In this document: piece after piece, positions 37,459-49,665 of the stretch
How the letters are laid out: each line of letters opens with the position of its first letter
Numbering within the stretch: position 1 is the first letter of the stretch
Source of the DNA: Welwitschia mirabilis
Lineage: Eukaryota > Gnetophyta > Gnetopsida > Welwitschiales
Reading direction: 5' to 3'
NCBI GenBank assembly: GCA_051453625.1
Contig: JBOZIK010000001.1
Coordinates: 63,998,969 to 64,062,968 of the forward strand
Length of the DNA stretch: 64,000 nucleotides
Program-made: the position numbers and the translations under genes
The notes under the pieces: model-generated
The model's database searches: none
What the model was told of the DNA's origin: nothing
Seen by the model: only the letters and a program-made list of their open reading frames with translations

Positions 37459-37533
<75 letters not shown>
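37459..37533. repeat. Compound (GT)n-(GA)n microsatellite
   Basis: 17 GT repeats (37,459-37,492), then about 20 AG/GA repeats to 37,533. The left end is lost in the gap. Long open frames across the gap are artefacts of N and the repeat. Confidence 0.95.
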
Positions 37534-37536
<3 letters not shown>

Positions 37537-38615
37537 CTTAGAATGTCATGATGAGATAAGAACTTCTTATGACATTTAGATTTATAGAAATGGCATAGTC
37601 TTGATGGATGATCATGAATAACACTTTAGTAAAGAAAACTATAAGACATGGTATCAATAATGCATGAAAGATGGAGGAATAATGGATTATGCATAGTCAT
37701 TAATTTAAGATAATATTTTATATCTCTTAATAGAATTGAAGTTATCCATTAATATCTGCTTATTATTTAATACATAAATTGCAATAAATATCATTAGATA
37801 AGACAGAAGTATATAGTCCTTTCATTACCATAGACTGGTTTAGTACTCAACCATAAGATGTATTGGTTACTTTAGAATTTGTTTAAGCTATCTTAAGGTG
37901 TGAAATTTATTTAACTCCGTAACACCAATAGTGCCATAGTTCTAATGGTAGCATTAATAGCAACATAAATATCCTACTATAGGTAGTTTGAGTTATGTTG
38001 TAGATAAAATAATTTAAATAAGTATTTTTAATAATAATTTTAAGAATTAATAAATAAACATTGTTAACATTAAATTAACTACTAACAAGGCATACAAAGA
38101 CTTATAGAATATATTTATTTACCAAAATTAAAGGGTTAAAATGTACAAAAATAAGTTTCATCTTCACCCACCCCCATTCCCCTTCCAACATCCCTTTATC
38201 CCAAGCTCTAACTAGCCATTTACTACTCATTTAGAAAACTATACATTGAAGTTCTACAAAGGATCATTTGAAATTTATAAGATTTATGTACTTTTTCCTT
38301 CTAAACATTTGGCAATTACATTCATGCTTATAAATTTTTATTTTATAGTTACATATTAGAAAACTAAAGTTAGAGTCATATCAACTAGAAACTTAGTGTT
38401 GAAATTTGCCATTAAAATTTTTTATTTCCTTATCAAAATATCAAATTTTTAAAAATTTATAAGTAATGAAAAAAACTAAATTTTCATGATTTCTAATGTA
38501 ACTTTTAGAAAAAGAGTATTTATTTATATTCTCTAATTAATTATACATTATTTTCAATGTTCAAATTAAGCTAGAAAGTGAGGAAATACCATACATTATT
38601 AAATATTTCCTAATA
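37534..38615. other. AT-rich DNA, possible 3' LTR of the Tat-like element
   Basis: No coding domain. It lies just beyond the polypurine-tract-like run at 38,616-38,633 in minus-strand terms, where a 3' LTR would be expected. No second copy is in the window, so this is only positional. Confidence 0.25.
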
Positions 38616-38633
38616 CTCCCTCCCCCTTTCCCC
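38616..38633 (-). other. Polypurine-tract-like run
   Basis: Minus-strand GGGGAAAGGGGGAGGGAG followed by TATTAGG, which would be a TG start after one G-to-A change. The location, below the Tat-like gag and protease, fits a 3' LTR boundary. Confidence 0.45.
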
Positions 38634-39739
38634 AATCAAATAAAAAAAGCATGCACATTACCCTAGAAACTATGTAGTTCTTTCAAATTATATAGTAATG
38701 GCTAATTGATGATTGCTTTTATTTCTTCAAGATCGATTTCTATCTTCTTTTAATACCCTAAAACCTAAGAGCTTTCTTAATGGTACACCAAAAACATAGT
38801 TCTTTCAATTTAACTATGAATTGTAGCACCTTGCTTGTTTGAAAAGTTGTTTCAAATCATTTGGGCGAACAACTATTTCTTTTGATTTGACTATGACATT
38901 GCCAACATAATCTTCTACATTGTAATGTATCATGCTATGGAATATGTGTGTCATCACTTGCTGGTATTTAAATTAATATTATGTATAACAATTAATTTAT
39001 CAGTGCCTAGCATATCCTTATAGTACTAAGCAAAAATGTCTTTGTTTTGATGATAAAATACTTTCAAGTTTTAATTTGACTTATTATGATAAATGTTGAT
39101 TGATTTTAACTAACTTTTCTTGATCATTAGGATCTACTAGAATAAGTTTCAAGATTTTGTTCTTTTACTAAAGATGATTTCATCTTTTGAGATTTTGTTA
39201 TTTCATAACCTTCAGTGTTTTTAGTTGTTTGTTCTTTGATCAAATCAACATATGACTTTTAAAGATTTACTATAACTAAAATCTATAAGGATAAAATTGG
39301 CATTCCTTTAAATAAGTTGATTATTTAAACTAATGTGTAAGGGTAACCTCAAAAAAATCTTCATCATGGAATACTACAAAGAAAAAGCTTAAATATAAGA
39401 ACTAAGAATTGAGACAATAAATGAAAAATAAATGTAAACAGATGTAATAGACTATAATGAAAAATGGATTAAAAGAAACATGTAAACTATTTAAGATGCA
39501 AATTTTTTCATTTTTCATTTTTATTTTATTTTCTTTTAGATTTTATTTTATTTTATTTTTGTCTGTAATTTAGAATGGAAGAAAAAAATTATGGACTAAT
39601 AGGAAAGTCATTTGGAGGAAATGAATTCCATTCTAAATCAAACAATTATGCCTAAGGAATTTGTAAGATCTTTATCTTATGAGGGTCAATTGAATCATGT
39701 TTAAAATGTAAACGAAATCATTCATTTTTCTGGTATTGG

Positions 39740-40230
39740 ACGTGATGATGAAAAAGACAACTAAGATGATGCTCTAACATTTACCACTGTGTGATTTCCT
39801 TCTAGTGGCACTAAGATCTTTCATCTGATAAATTTTAGTTCTTGATGGGGTAAAGATATTATTCCCCCTATGTCCATAATTCAAGAATGAACTAGAAATA
39901 AATTGAATGCTATGGAATTGTTGATTACATGGAACTCAACGTCTTTGAATTTCTAAGCCACCTCAATTAGTAAGGTGACTATTCCTCTAGATTTAACTTC
40001 ATGATCATTGAAATCTCTAATTGTCATGTTTTTTTTTTGAATTTAACAGATGTTAAAAGTTAAGTTTGTTGACACATGATGATTTAATCATGTATAGTTT
40101 AGCTCGTAGTCAACAAAGACCCTAGCTACTTTAGTAGGTCTAATGTTTAGAAAAATATAGAGTGGTTTAGTAACTATTATCTTTTGAAGGGTAGATGAGA
40201 TTTCCTAAGGTTAGAATTGAATAACTTCTT
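39740..40230 (-). pseudogene. Tat-like Ty3/gypsy aspartic protease, decayed
   Basis: Minus-strand reading gives ARVFVDYELNY where the protease active site (V-D-G-G type) is expected, then MTIRDFNDHEVKSRGIVTLL, then FHVINNSIAFNLFLVHS and IISLPHQELKFI. The sequence follows the pattern of plant Tat/Ogre-lineage retropepsins (DMTIRDFNG, FFVID-YNALLGR-WIH, LHQ-LKF). The second active-site glycine is lost and stops occur at W and Q positions. It is the downstream neighbour of the gag remnant at 41.25-41.8 kb in the same orientation. Confidence 0.75.
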
Positions 40231-41249
40231 AATCCTCATTGCTTTTCTAAACATTTACCTACTTTGAGATAGGTCCTTATTTTGGAGATGATTATAGTGT
40301 TAACCATTCCTTACATAAACTTTTGAATGCTTGTTTATAATGCTTAAAGTTTTTAATTAATGAAGAAAGATAATGATATACTGCATCTCCTTTGAAGACA
40401 CGTAACTGTGATTGCATGTTAGGTTATAAGTAAGACAAATTTGACTATGTTTCAATCAGACAATTATTCTAACATTTATTCATTATCTGGAATGAGTTAT
40501 TCTAGAGATTTCTTGGGTTGATCTTAAATGATGAAAATTGTAAATGGGTGTGGTCATTTTGAGCTACTACATTTTATCGTGATTGTGATGTAGAATGCTA
40601 AGAAAGAAAAGGATTTTTATAGATTTGAAATTGCTCATTTGTAGCAGCAAGGATTATTTTAAATTTGATTTCTATCTAATTTTCGGTAATGTCTTAGGTG
40701 ATATGTTTTAAATTAAAGAAATTTTCAATGTGATGACCCTTAATGTTATGGTATTTATAGCACTTTAACTTGTTATAATCCTTTGGTTTTAGGGCATTAG
40801 GATCCTTTGGTTTAATTAGGGGCAATTGAATTATTTCCTTCTTCAATAAAGTTGAAAGAGTATTTGTTAATGCTATTTATAATTTTATAAAATTTCTCTT
40901 CGGTCTTTGAGTTAAATTTTGATTTTAAATATTTTTTGACTTTGATTTTAATTTTGTATTGCATATGTCTATTGTTAAGGTTATGATTATCACAAACTTT
41001 GTACTTGTGGAGTTTTCATTAGTTGAAAAGGTGGATAATAGGGTTATCCTATAAATAATTGAAATGCCAAATAATATGGATTGGTTGAAGTTTGAAATGC
41101 CATCAATAGCATCATTGGATTAACCATTAGTTGAGGTGGATAATTTGGTTAAAAAGGATAAGTTAGTTGAGAAGGTTGATTGACTACTGCAACATTCTTT
41201 GGATCCATGCCTTTTTTATTGTTATTGTTGCCTTTTCTTGATGATTCAC

Positions 41250-41800
41250 CCTCTAATACATTGCCATATTTGATGGCTTCCTTTTCTCTTCATGTGATCT
41301 CAATTCTCTTAGCTAGCATAATAGCTCATTGAAAGGTTTTGAATGGCTACATTCTAAGGTATTTAGAAAGATATGGAATACATGATGTGATAAAGAGATG
41401 TGACATGCCTAAATCTATGATGGGGGTTTCTTATTATAATATAGTAACCCTCCATCATTACACGTAGTCTTGTACTATTTCACTAAATTATTGTCACACT
41501 ATAGTCAAGGTGTCTAATGTCATTCATTTCATGATGTTTATTGAGAAATGTTGAACAACATTTTTAGTAATTGTTTTAAGCTTGTAATTGAACGAATCAG
41601 CATACGATAATACCATTCAAGTGATTGTCATTTCATGGATCAATAGAATAAATAACAGACTATGTTTCGTTCAATGTTGTACATGTGACATGCATGTTTA
41701 TAGTTTCTAACATGCATAATGAGGTCTTCAATACCTATGAATTTTTCAAAATTTGGCATTTCACTAGGCGAAATGATTTTAAGAGGGATGATAGAGTGAA
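41250..41800 (-). pseudogene. Tat-like Ty3/gypsy gag core, decayed
   Basis: Minus-strand translation from about 41,790 downward reads LKIISPSEMPNFEKFIGIED, LIMHVRNYKHACHMYN, SLEWYYRMLIRSITSLKQLL. This matches the retrotransposon gag pattern P-FEKY-G-DP-HLR-Y followed by ALEWY and a W-L-F stretch. Stops occur (one after CYLFY, one after SMK) and the frame breaks after about 100 codons. The RT part of this element was not found; 38.6-39.7 kb holds no readable RT. Confidence 0.75.
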
Positions 41801-42784
41801 TTAGTGTATTCTCAAAATTTGTGTTAAGATAGTTTTTTCTTATTTCGAAGGTCTTGCCTTATGTCATTGATTGCTTCAAAAAGCATGCTAAACTTAGTTG
41901 ATTTCATTTGGGGTTTTGTCTTTTTAGGTTTTCTTCATCTATTGAGTAGTTAAAGAGGTCATTGTTAATGAGAGTTTTCCTTTTTCAGTTTTTCTTATTG
42001 TATTTTGATTCTAAAGAATTCAATGAAATAGAACTCAAATTTCTTTCACACCATTGAATTGTTGTCTAAAATTTTTTCTACCTATTACTAGTTTATTTAA
42101 CTTTATTTCTACCTTGGTTCTCTTGGGTTTTATCTTTGTTTTCATTACTAGCCAACGTGTTTGAATTTAAACCTAGTTTTCTAGTAACTAGTCATTTCAT
42201 TCTTATAGCTAGGTTATCCAAAAAGGATTCCCAAAATCATCTGTACACAAGGACTAAGTTAAGTTAATCTAAGGAAAGGTCAGATAGATCTCATTTCATA
42301 AGTTTTTGATACTCTTCCTTAAAAAGATATGAGGGCCTTCGCCGAGTGCCTATGAGCATAAAGGGTTCAGTTGTGCAAGGACAAACAAAGTCACCCTTCT
42401 TCTAGCGCTAAAAACTATTAGGGAATTTTTCTCATAATGTTAAATTTATTTCTTCTTTGTTTTCTTTTTTTTTCCCTTTTTTTGATATTATGATTTAGCA
42501 TCTGTTTTCCTAACTGAACTAATGTAATTCTATATCTATAGATTTCCTTAAAATATCTCCTATGCTTTTATGTTAATGAGATTAAATTTATTAGAGTGGC
42601 AATTGAATTAATAAAGTATTTTCCCTACAAAGATAAAGGCAAGGTTTATTTATTCAAAGGGGAACTAATTTCAAAGGGGAATAATAAAACAACTACTAAG
42701 GTTTTACTTAATATGAGGTGTCTTTGTATACATAATGTATTAATTTGATGATGTAAACAAAATTCCATGCAAATTTAATTCTTG

Positions 42785-42866
42785 TATACACGCGCGCGCA
42801 TGCATACACACACAAATATATGTGTATATGTATATGTATACGTATACGTATATGTGTATGTGTATT

Positions 42867-42905
<39 letters not shown>

Positions 42906-42906
42906 G
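42785..42906. repeat. Alternating-purine/pyrimidine microsatellite, (TATATG)n type
   Basis: Starts with CACGCGCGCGCATGCATACACACAC and continues as TATATG/TATACG/TGTATG hexamers to 42,906. It lies at the border between the Tat-like element and the GC-richer island. Three overlapping open frames here are repeat artefacts. Confidence 0.95.
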
Positions 42907-43849
42907 GAAAGCACAGAAATGAAAATAGTGATGAGAAGATTTCAAGTGATTAGATTCAGAAATTCTAAGGCCACAGACATAGATCAATTTTTGCAGAATT
43001 TTTCAGAGTACTCAATGCATAAAGTTTTAAAGTAACTTGCAACGAAATAGAATTGTATATGATTTTTTTGATAAGTTTTAATAATATTCTCTGATATCTT
43101 TGGATTGTGTATAGGTAAATGTACTTTTCAAATCACAAGAATGAATAATTGAAAATTGTTTTGCTGGATCTAATTCATGCAAATCTTTAACTTATTTCTA
43201 GAGTAAACTTTCTGCAACAATTGGGAATTCAAATGATTTCTTGAACAGACAGTGAAGATGAATCTACGGACAAAATTTAAATAATACATGAACTAAGAAA
43301 ACAAAATATGACACCTGCAAATTGCAATTGCCGATAAAGTGTGGATGAATCCACTTCTGAGTAGCTAGCTGTAGCACTGATACAGACTACCTTATATTAT
43401 TCATCCTTGTTAACTTCGTTGGCTTTGGGGTCCTGTGTAATCTTCTGCGAATTGGTCTGTTCTTTAAAGGTGACAGCTTCCTTCTCTAACCAGTCTTCTG
43501 TGGTGCAGTCTCCCTGTTCTCTGATCTCGGTGTTTGTGATGATGGTTTATCCTCTCCATTCTGCTGCTGAGGCTAACTTTCTAGCCATTGATCACTGTTC
43601 TTTCTAGAAGAGATTATCTCGGCGATACGTGGATCGACCATTGTGCAGTGGTATTTACAACCGAAACATATATTTCTGAAGAGAAATCTAAAATCATCAT
43701 ATCTTTTGCCATTAAATCATCTTGAGTAAAATTATGTATCCGTATACCTCCTCCATTCCTCATACTAATAACCTTGGGTCTCTTTTTCCCCTGGAAAGTA
43801 AGGGTTCTGGAATGCTCCACAATTTCCTAAAGTTACAGGCCGAGTCTTA

Positions 43850-44400
43850 TGGAAAAATTATGAATCAGTTAGGTGTTGATGGTCTTCACGTTGATCTAAT
43901 CTGGCCTCCGAAATAGACTTCGAGTGATCTTCGTTTTCATTGAAATTATTGCTATTTAAGATTTTCCATTTCTCTCTGCAACTATTTGTAGACTAATGGA
44001 ATCCAGAAAAAACCATCTTTGAGGCCAATTCTTCCTATGGCTGGCCTGTGTTACCATTTTCTTGGAATCTTTCATCCATGCCACTTCGAAGTCTTATCAA
44101 GAATTGTAACTCTGTATCAGTCCAATTTACATCATTGGATTCACTGTTTTGTTTTCGATGGTTGTTTTTTGATTATGGATATCTATAGTATTGGTTTTCT
44201 GTGTGATTTTTACAAGAGTGCAACAATGGTCTCCTCCTGCGTGAATGCAATCGCCTGTTCATGGGCACGACGCTCAATTTCTTGAACCGATCTAATCATC
44301 TGTTAACACTTTATACTTCCACAACTCTTGGTTTTCCATTGAATTTGTCATCCTACATCACACGGGACTCTTCTAAAACCCTCCACAACTGTTTTGCATT
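43850..44400 (-). pseudogene. Trihelix (GT-2/PETAL LOSS-like) transcription factor pseudogene, 3' part
   Basis: On the minus strand the central helix of the family is read first: KQLWRVLEES (about 44,395-44,360), then QEIERRAHEQAIAFTQEETI and VALL, ending at a TAA (44,212-44,210) where family members have Q before KITG. KITQKT follows in a second frame. The C-terminal trihelix DNA-binding domain comes in a third frame, from W at 44,124-44,122 to REKW at 43,968-43,966: WTDTELQFLIRLRSGMDERF, then EELASKMVFSGFH, then STNSCREKW. Inside it, TAG replaces the second conserved W (44,037-44,035) and a second TAG follows FH (43,995-43,993), where R is usual. Three stops and two frame changes make it dead. 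The three conserved tryptophan positions, the spacing and the preceding helix make the family call firm. The N-terminal trihelix was not convincingly found. Confidence 0.85.
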
Positions 44401-45610
44401 TGTAAGATGGTATCAATTTGCAGATAATTCTATTACCTTAACGCGCTGCACAAAGATTCAATTTCAGCACAAGTTCTATAATCCTTCAATTCGATGGACA
44501 TTAAAGAAAAGTAATTTACAGAGACTGATCAATAAAGAACATCTTTCCTCTGATTTTTTGTTTTTAAGCGGCAGCATAAGCAGCGCAGTTGCTCGACGTC
44601 TCAGGGAATAAAATGAGATTCCCTTGTAAAGGAACCATTACAGACATTAGAAATAACTTTAGAAGCTCAACTTGAAGCTTGAGAGCCAGGACATCCTGAA
44701 CAGTTTTCTGAAAAAAGAGAACTATTTCCTTCAAATTCATTCTACCTACTATCAGCCTCCAGAAGTTTCTCAACCTTCTGCAAATGTCCAGTGTCTCCGA
44801 GCGCCATCTCTTGTTAATCATTCTTAACCTGGTTTTTCTGATTTTATTGACAAAGGAGGTTCTTCTTCATCTGGTCTTACAATCTTCAGACCCACCATAG
44901 CCAACTCCATAATCTTTGTCAACAACATTTTTCTCATTCCTGGCTGTGACTGAAATCACTTGTCATAAAATGCCAACTTTCTCTTCCGTAAGAGAGATAG
45001 TCAAGTAAAATGGTGAATATTGAGCATGACCAGTACTCTCAGCGATTTTCAAACCCTCTAATTGGTTGAGGGTAAGTGCGATTTCCGGTTACAGCTTTGA
45101 CCTTTATTTCAAAATAAGTCCTGTCAATAATAAAATTCAAAGGCATGTGTAAGGGCTTTCATAAAGAAAAAGACCATCCATTGAGAATGTGAAATCGTCT
45201 TGTCTTCCATGCAACCTATGAATAAAATTCCTCAATCTTTCTGTCATTAACCTTTTCATATGATTTTAATGAGTATTTCATTGTTTGAATGTATGTTGAA
45301 CAAAACATGTTACCCTGAGGAATCTCATAAGTAGAGCTCTAAAATTGGAAAGACCTGCTATTGGAAATATCTCTTGAAGTCTTGATTCAAAATGTTATTC
45401 ATTTTGTTGTCTATAGATTCTTCTATCCTCGGGGGGATTATAGAAATTTGCCAAGTAATCAAGAGCCTCTACATTACTATCACATATTCTTTGTAATGAG
45501 TTGATTTTACCAGTTTCGTTTTTAGGGGTTGGGCAAGTCAACTTTGCAAAAAAGTGTATTAATATAATAATATCTTCATTTCTCTTGTTTTGATAGCATG
45601 CCAAGGTTAG
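44401..45610 (-). other. Gene-like, GC-richer island upstream of the trihelix remnant
   Basis: Composition and CG content are higher than in the surrounding transposons and the minus strand holds several long stretches with few stops, for example IALTLNQLEGLKIAESTGHA (about 45,090-45,030) and a 69-codon frame at 45,395-45,604. These may be the 5' part of the dead trihelix gene, another decayed gene, or its intron and leader. An RWRSETLDI stretch at about 44,810 recalls the RWPR-ETL start of a trihelix domain, but the rest does not follow. No family is recognised. Confidence 0.35.
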
Positions 45611-47424
45611 TAATAATTGTGTTTTCTAATTATTTAAATCTTATAATGTGTTAATAGAGTCTAATTAGGATTTGATCCTAGGTTCCGTTGTGCATGATAT
45701 TTAATAACTAAAAAAAAAAAAAATTATGGTTAATTAGGGTAATTAAAGTTGGGGTGTTACAGATTATCCCTATCAAATTTGAGATATCAGTTATTCTATT
45801 AATTTCAAATCCTATTTCTATATGACTTATTATGGGGTTGAGTAGAAAGAGTCACAAAACAATATCATACATATGCTATAAGAATTAAACAAAAAGGTTT
45901 TTCTATTCTTTTGTCACATGTATACTCATGGGGATTTATATATATTAATAAAGTTTTACTTTTACTTATAGAATGAGGTGGAGACCATGCATATTCATGA
46001 AAAAAAGATTAGTTTAATTCTAGCCATCAGTTAGACTTAAAAAAATTTAATGCAACATTGGCAGCATGATTTATAAAAAGAGAGGAGATGGTAAATATCT
46101 ATATTGATCATTTATCTATCATTATGAATGCTAACTATATCATTATTATGATATTAGATTATCTAAAGAGAACCTACATGTTACATTATGGGCTTTCAAC
46201 AAGTTTTATCTAAATCTTTATAAGAATGCATATGTAACATCTCTCTTCAAATCTATGACTAGCCATCTTATTTTGATATAGGCATGATGTTTATTCCAAT
46301 GATGCCTTTGATGCATCCCTTGAAGATGACATCTTAGAATTCTAAATAGTTAGATAAACCCTTTGAAGTCAAGAGCATAAACTATAGATTACTAAGCATC
46401 ATTTTTTCCAAGAATGCAGGATTACTTCCTCTTATTTTTTTTTAGTTTAGTTCCGTCATTCTTTTTTATGCTTATTATGTAACAAGTTCTTCTTTATATA
46501 GGTTTTTATCCTAAACATTTTTACTTTTACTAAAACCTTAGAAAATTTTTTATTTGATTACTAGTTTTTTGAGATAGGTTTGATACTAATTGCAATATAA
46601 CTTTTAACCACTTTACAGAGTTTAAAATAATTTTTAGCTATTTAAATTTAAAAAAAATACTATCTTTATTAGTTCAATAATAGTTATACATTTCCTTGTA
46701 AGGATTTATATCTTGAACCAATGGTTAAAGACAAAGGCATATACTACTACCTTCATTCCTAACTTAGAATACTTTGGGATTAGTCAAGGCTATTATGGAC
46801 TACATTTCTCTTATCTATCCACCCACATTGAATTCCTTAATCTTATGTCTTAGTATGGTAAATTGAGATATAAATATAACTTTAGATTTATGGTTGTTAA
46901 ACTTATGCATAACACTTACATCAACATTAATCCATATTTTACATCATGAATTTAATGCTTTAACTGATTTTATTAAAAGTGGAATTTATAACATCACAAA
47001 TAAACTTCTATTCTAGGACACATCTCTTATCTGCAATATATTCATACAAAATTTAACCAAAAATTTGTATACTTGTATTTTTTAGGTTTTCATGTCTTCT
47101 ATGCCTTAATTTCTGTAATAGATTATGATCCACAGAAAATATATCCTAATGGTTAAGGTTTATTTAGTAGTTTTAAACTACAAAACTAAGAGTTTTGTCA
47201 TAGCATAGGTAAACCTAGTTGTCATTTTCTTATAGGAATTATAAAGTTGTTTTCAAGATTTTTTTTAAACTCTTAATTATTTTAAGACTTAATGTTGAGT
47301 ATAAGAAAACTTTGGAAAATAGTTAACTAACAAACCGATATATCCTCCTGGGAATCTAGAATAACTATTCACAAGGTAATATATCAGGAAAAATTTTGTA
47401 AGAAAAGTTCCTAGTATGACTTGA

Positions 47425-47427
<3 letters not shown>
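45611..47427. other. AT-rich unassigned DNA
   Basis: No domain read on either strand. A TATATATTAATAAAG segment near 45,940 could be an LTR promoter or polyadenylation region, but no LTR boundaries were found. Confidence 0.3.

Positions 47428-47501
<74 letters not shown>
47428..47501. repeat. (GT)n microsatellite
   Basis: About 37 GT repeats with one GTAT interruption near 47,456, running into a gap. Confidence 0.95.
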
Positions 47502-48463
47502 NNNNNNNNNNNNNNNNNNNNNNNNNNNNNNNNNNNNNNNNNNNNNNNNNNNNNNNNNNNNNNNNNNNNNNNNNNNNNNNNNNNNNNNNNNNNNNNNNNN
47601 NNNNNNNNNNNNNNNNNNNNNNNNNNNNNNNNNNNNNNNNNNNNNNNNNNNNNNNNNNNNNNNNNNNNNNNNNNNNNNNNNNNNNNNNNNNNNNNNNNNN
47701 NNNNNNNNNNNNNNNNNNNNNNNNNNNNNNNNNNNNNNNNNNNNNNNNNNNNNNNNNNNNNNNNNNNNNNNNNNNNNNNNNNNNNNNNNNNNNNNNNNNN
47801 NNNNNNNNNNNNNNNNNNNNNNNNNNNNNNNNNNNNNNNNNNNNNNNNNNNNNNNNNNNNNNNNNNNNNNNNNNNNNNNNNNNNNNNNNNNNNNNNNNNN
47901 NNNNNNNNNNNNNNNNNNNNNNNNNNNNNNNNNNNNNNNNNNNNNNNNNNNNNNNNNNNNNNNNNNNNNNNNNNNNNNNNNNNNNNNNNNNNNNNNNNNN
48001 NNNNNNNNNNNNNNNNNNNNNNNNNNNNNNNNNNNNNNNNNNNNNNNNNNNNNNNNNNNNNNNNNNNNNNNNNNNNNNNNNNNNNNNNNNNNNNNNNNNN
48101 NNNNNNNNNNNNNNNNNNNNNNNNNNNNNNNNNNNNNNNNNNNNNNNNNNNNNNNNNNNNNNNNNNNNNNNNNNNNNNNNNNNNNNNNNNNNNNNNNNNN
48201 NNNNNNNNNNNNNNNNNNNNNNNNNNNNNNNNNNNNNNNNNNNNNNNNNNNNNNNNNNNNNNNNNNNNNNNNNNNNNNNNNNNNNNNNNNNNNNNNNNNN
48301 NNNNNNNNNNNNNNNNNNNNNNNNNNNNNNNNNNNNNNNNNNNNNNNNNNNNNNNNNNNNNNNNNNNNNNNNNNNNNNNNNNNNNNNNNNNNNNNNNNNN
48401 NNNNNNNNNNNNNNNNNNNNNNNNNNNNNNNNNNNNNNNNNNNNNNNNNNNNNNNNNNNNNNN
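47502..48463. other. Assembly gap, 962 N
   Basis: Sized gap bordered on the left by (GT)n. Open frames reported across it have no meaning. Confidence 0.99.
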
Positions 48464-48829
48464 AATAATGGAGATGAAGATAGTTGATGATGGTATGAAT
48501 TAGTAAGAGTCATTAGAGAAAAAGGGTAATGTGAAAGAGTTAGATAATCATTGGGTGGGGTATTTAGGTGATGTGAAAATGGGTGGAGGGGGGCTTTGAA
48601 CCAAATAGAACTATAAATAGGAAAATATTATTATGCCTATGATAAATGGGATTGAAAGGAGTGTAAAATGTCAAGATGTTAAGGGGGATATGAAATTGAC
48701 AGTATTAATAGGAGAAATGAATACTTGTATGGCATAGAAGGGTTAAACGTAGGGGGTAAAAAGCACAATGACAATGAAGGGTTTATAAGGAAAGACATAA
48801 GATGATATGGTAAATAGTTTCTGTTATAT
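48464..48829. other. Purine-rich unassigned DNA
   Basis: Strongly G/A-biased plus strand (for example GGGTGGAGGGGGGC near 48,580) without a gene. It might hold a polypurine tract of a plus-strand element, but no LTR partner was found. Confidence 0.3.
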
Positions 48830-49013
48830 ACACATAGCAGGAGAAAAAATGAGGTTCTTTACCTTCTTTTTNNNNNNNNNNNNNNNNNNNNNNNNNNNNN
48901 NNNNNNNNNNNNNNNNNNNNNNNNNNNNNNNNNNNNNNNNNNNNNNNNNNNNNNNNNNNNNNNNNNNNNNNACACATAGCAGGATCAAAAATGAGGTTCT
49001 TTACCTTCTTTTT
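48830..49013. repeat. 42-bp repeat on both sides of a 100-N gap
   Basis: 48,830-48,871 and 48,972-49,013 carry the same 42 bp (ACACATAGCAGGA...GGTTCTTTACC...TTTTT) with two mismatches. The gap between them (48,872-48,971) is exactly 100 N, a conventional unknown-size gap. Either a local duplication lies here, or two contig ends overlap. Confidence 0.9.
48872..48971. other. Assembly gap, 100 N
   Basis: Unknown-size placeholder between the two 42-bp copies. Confidence 0.99.
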
Positions 49014-49029
49014 ATATATATATTTTTAA

Positions 49030-49480
49030 CTTTCATGCAGCTATCATAGCACAATAGGCCTATGACAATGTTTTTAAGTAGTGTCTCTTCTGCCGTCACT
49101 GAGCGACATAACTTCAATAGTTGGAAAGTATAGATTCTTTAGCTATCACAATGTGATTGCCTATGATAGCACTTTGTTTCTCAACCAAGCCCTATCACAG
49201 TAAGAAATAGTGAGTGATGGGCTTATGATAAAAGGCACAAAGAGTCTTTATTTACTCACTTTGCAATACACTATTGACAGTTGCTCAACGACACTCGATG
49301 ATAGACTTATTTTATTTCTTTTCTTATCCAATTATTTTTCCATATGGTGAAGCCAATATCACAAAGCTATCACTTAGCGATTACCTTGTGATATTATATT
49401 AAGTTTATATATTTTTCTTTTTTCTTTTTAGACTAATTACTTTTATAATATATGTTTCTAAGCTTATTATGTTTTCATAG
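49030..49480. repeat. Region rich in TATCAC / GAGCGA-type motifs
   Basis: Repeated phrases such as CTATCACAATGTGATTGCC, CACTGAGCGACA and TATCACTTAGCGATTACC recur in both orientations. A second such region is at 61,340-61,720. The two may be counterparts of element D LTRs, but a base-by-base alignment was not achieved by eye. Confidence 0.4.
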
Positions 49481-49536
49481 TTTAGTCACATCATGATAGA
49501 TCTACAAGAGTGCCATTATTTTTTGTGTATATTGCA

Positions 49537-49598
49537 TATATATATATATATATATANNNNNNNNNNNNNNNNNNNNNNNNNNNNNNNNNNNNNNNACA

Positions 49599-49654
<56 letters not shown>

Positions 49655-49665
49655 TGTATGTATGT
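49537..49665. repeat. (TA)n and (GTAT)n microsatellites around a 39-N gap
   Basis: (TA)n at 49,537-49,556, 39 N at 49,557-49,595, then TATATG hexamers and nine or so TATG units to about 49,665. Confidence 0.95.

Noticed and set aside
37128-37551. Two overlapping open frames of 133-137 codons spanning a gap
   Set aside because: Made of N and (GT)n-(GA)n microsatellite; no protein evidence.
42708-43035. Three overlapping frames with HIHIH, TYTYT or CICIC repeats
   Set aside because: Readings of the (TATATG)n microsatellite; no unique sequence or start context.
44019-44611. Plus-strand open frames of 88 and 116 codons
   Set aside because: They lie antisense to the trihelix remnant, whose family motifs are clear on the minus strand; the plus-strand translation resembles nothing known.
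44730-44821. N-terminal trihelix domain of the dead transcription factor (RWRSETLDI)
   Set aside because: Only the first few residues fit RWPR-ETL; the following residues do not follow the domain, so it is left unassigned.
47365-48513. Four long open frames of about 350-380 codons on both strands
   Set aside because: Almost wholly N plus (GT)n; open only because N cannot encode a stop.
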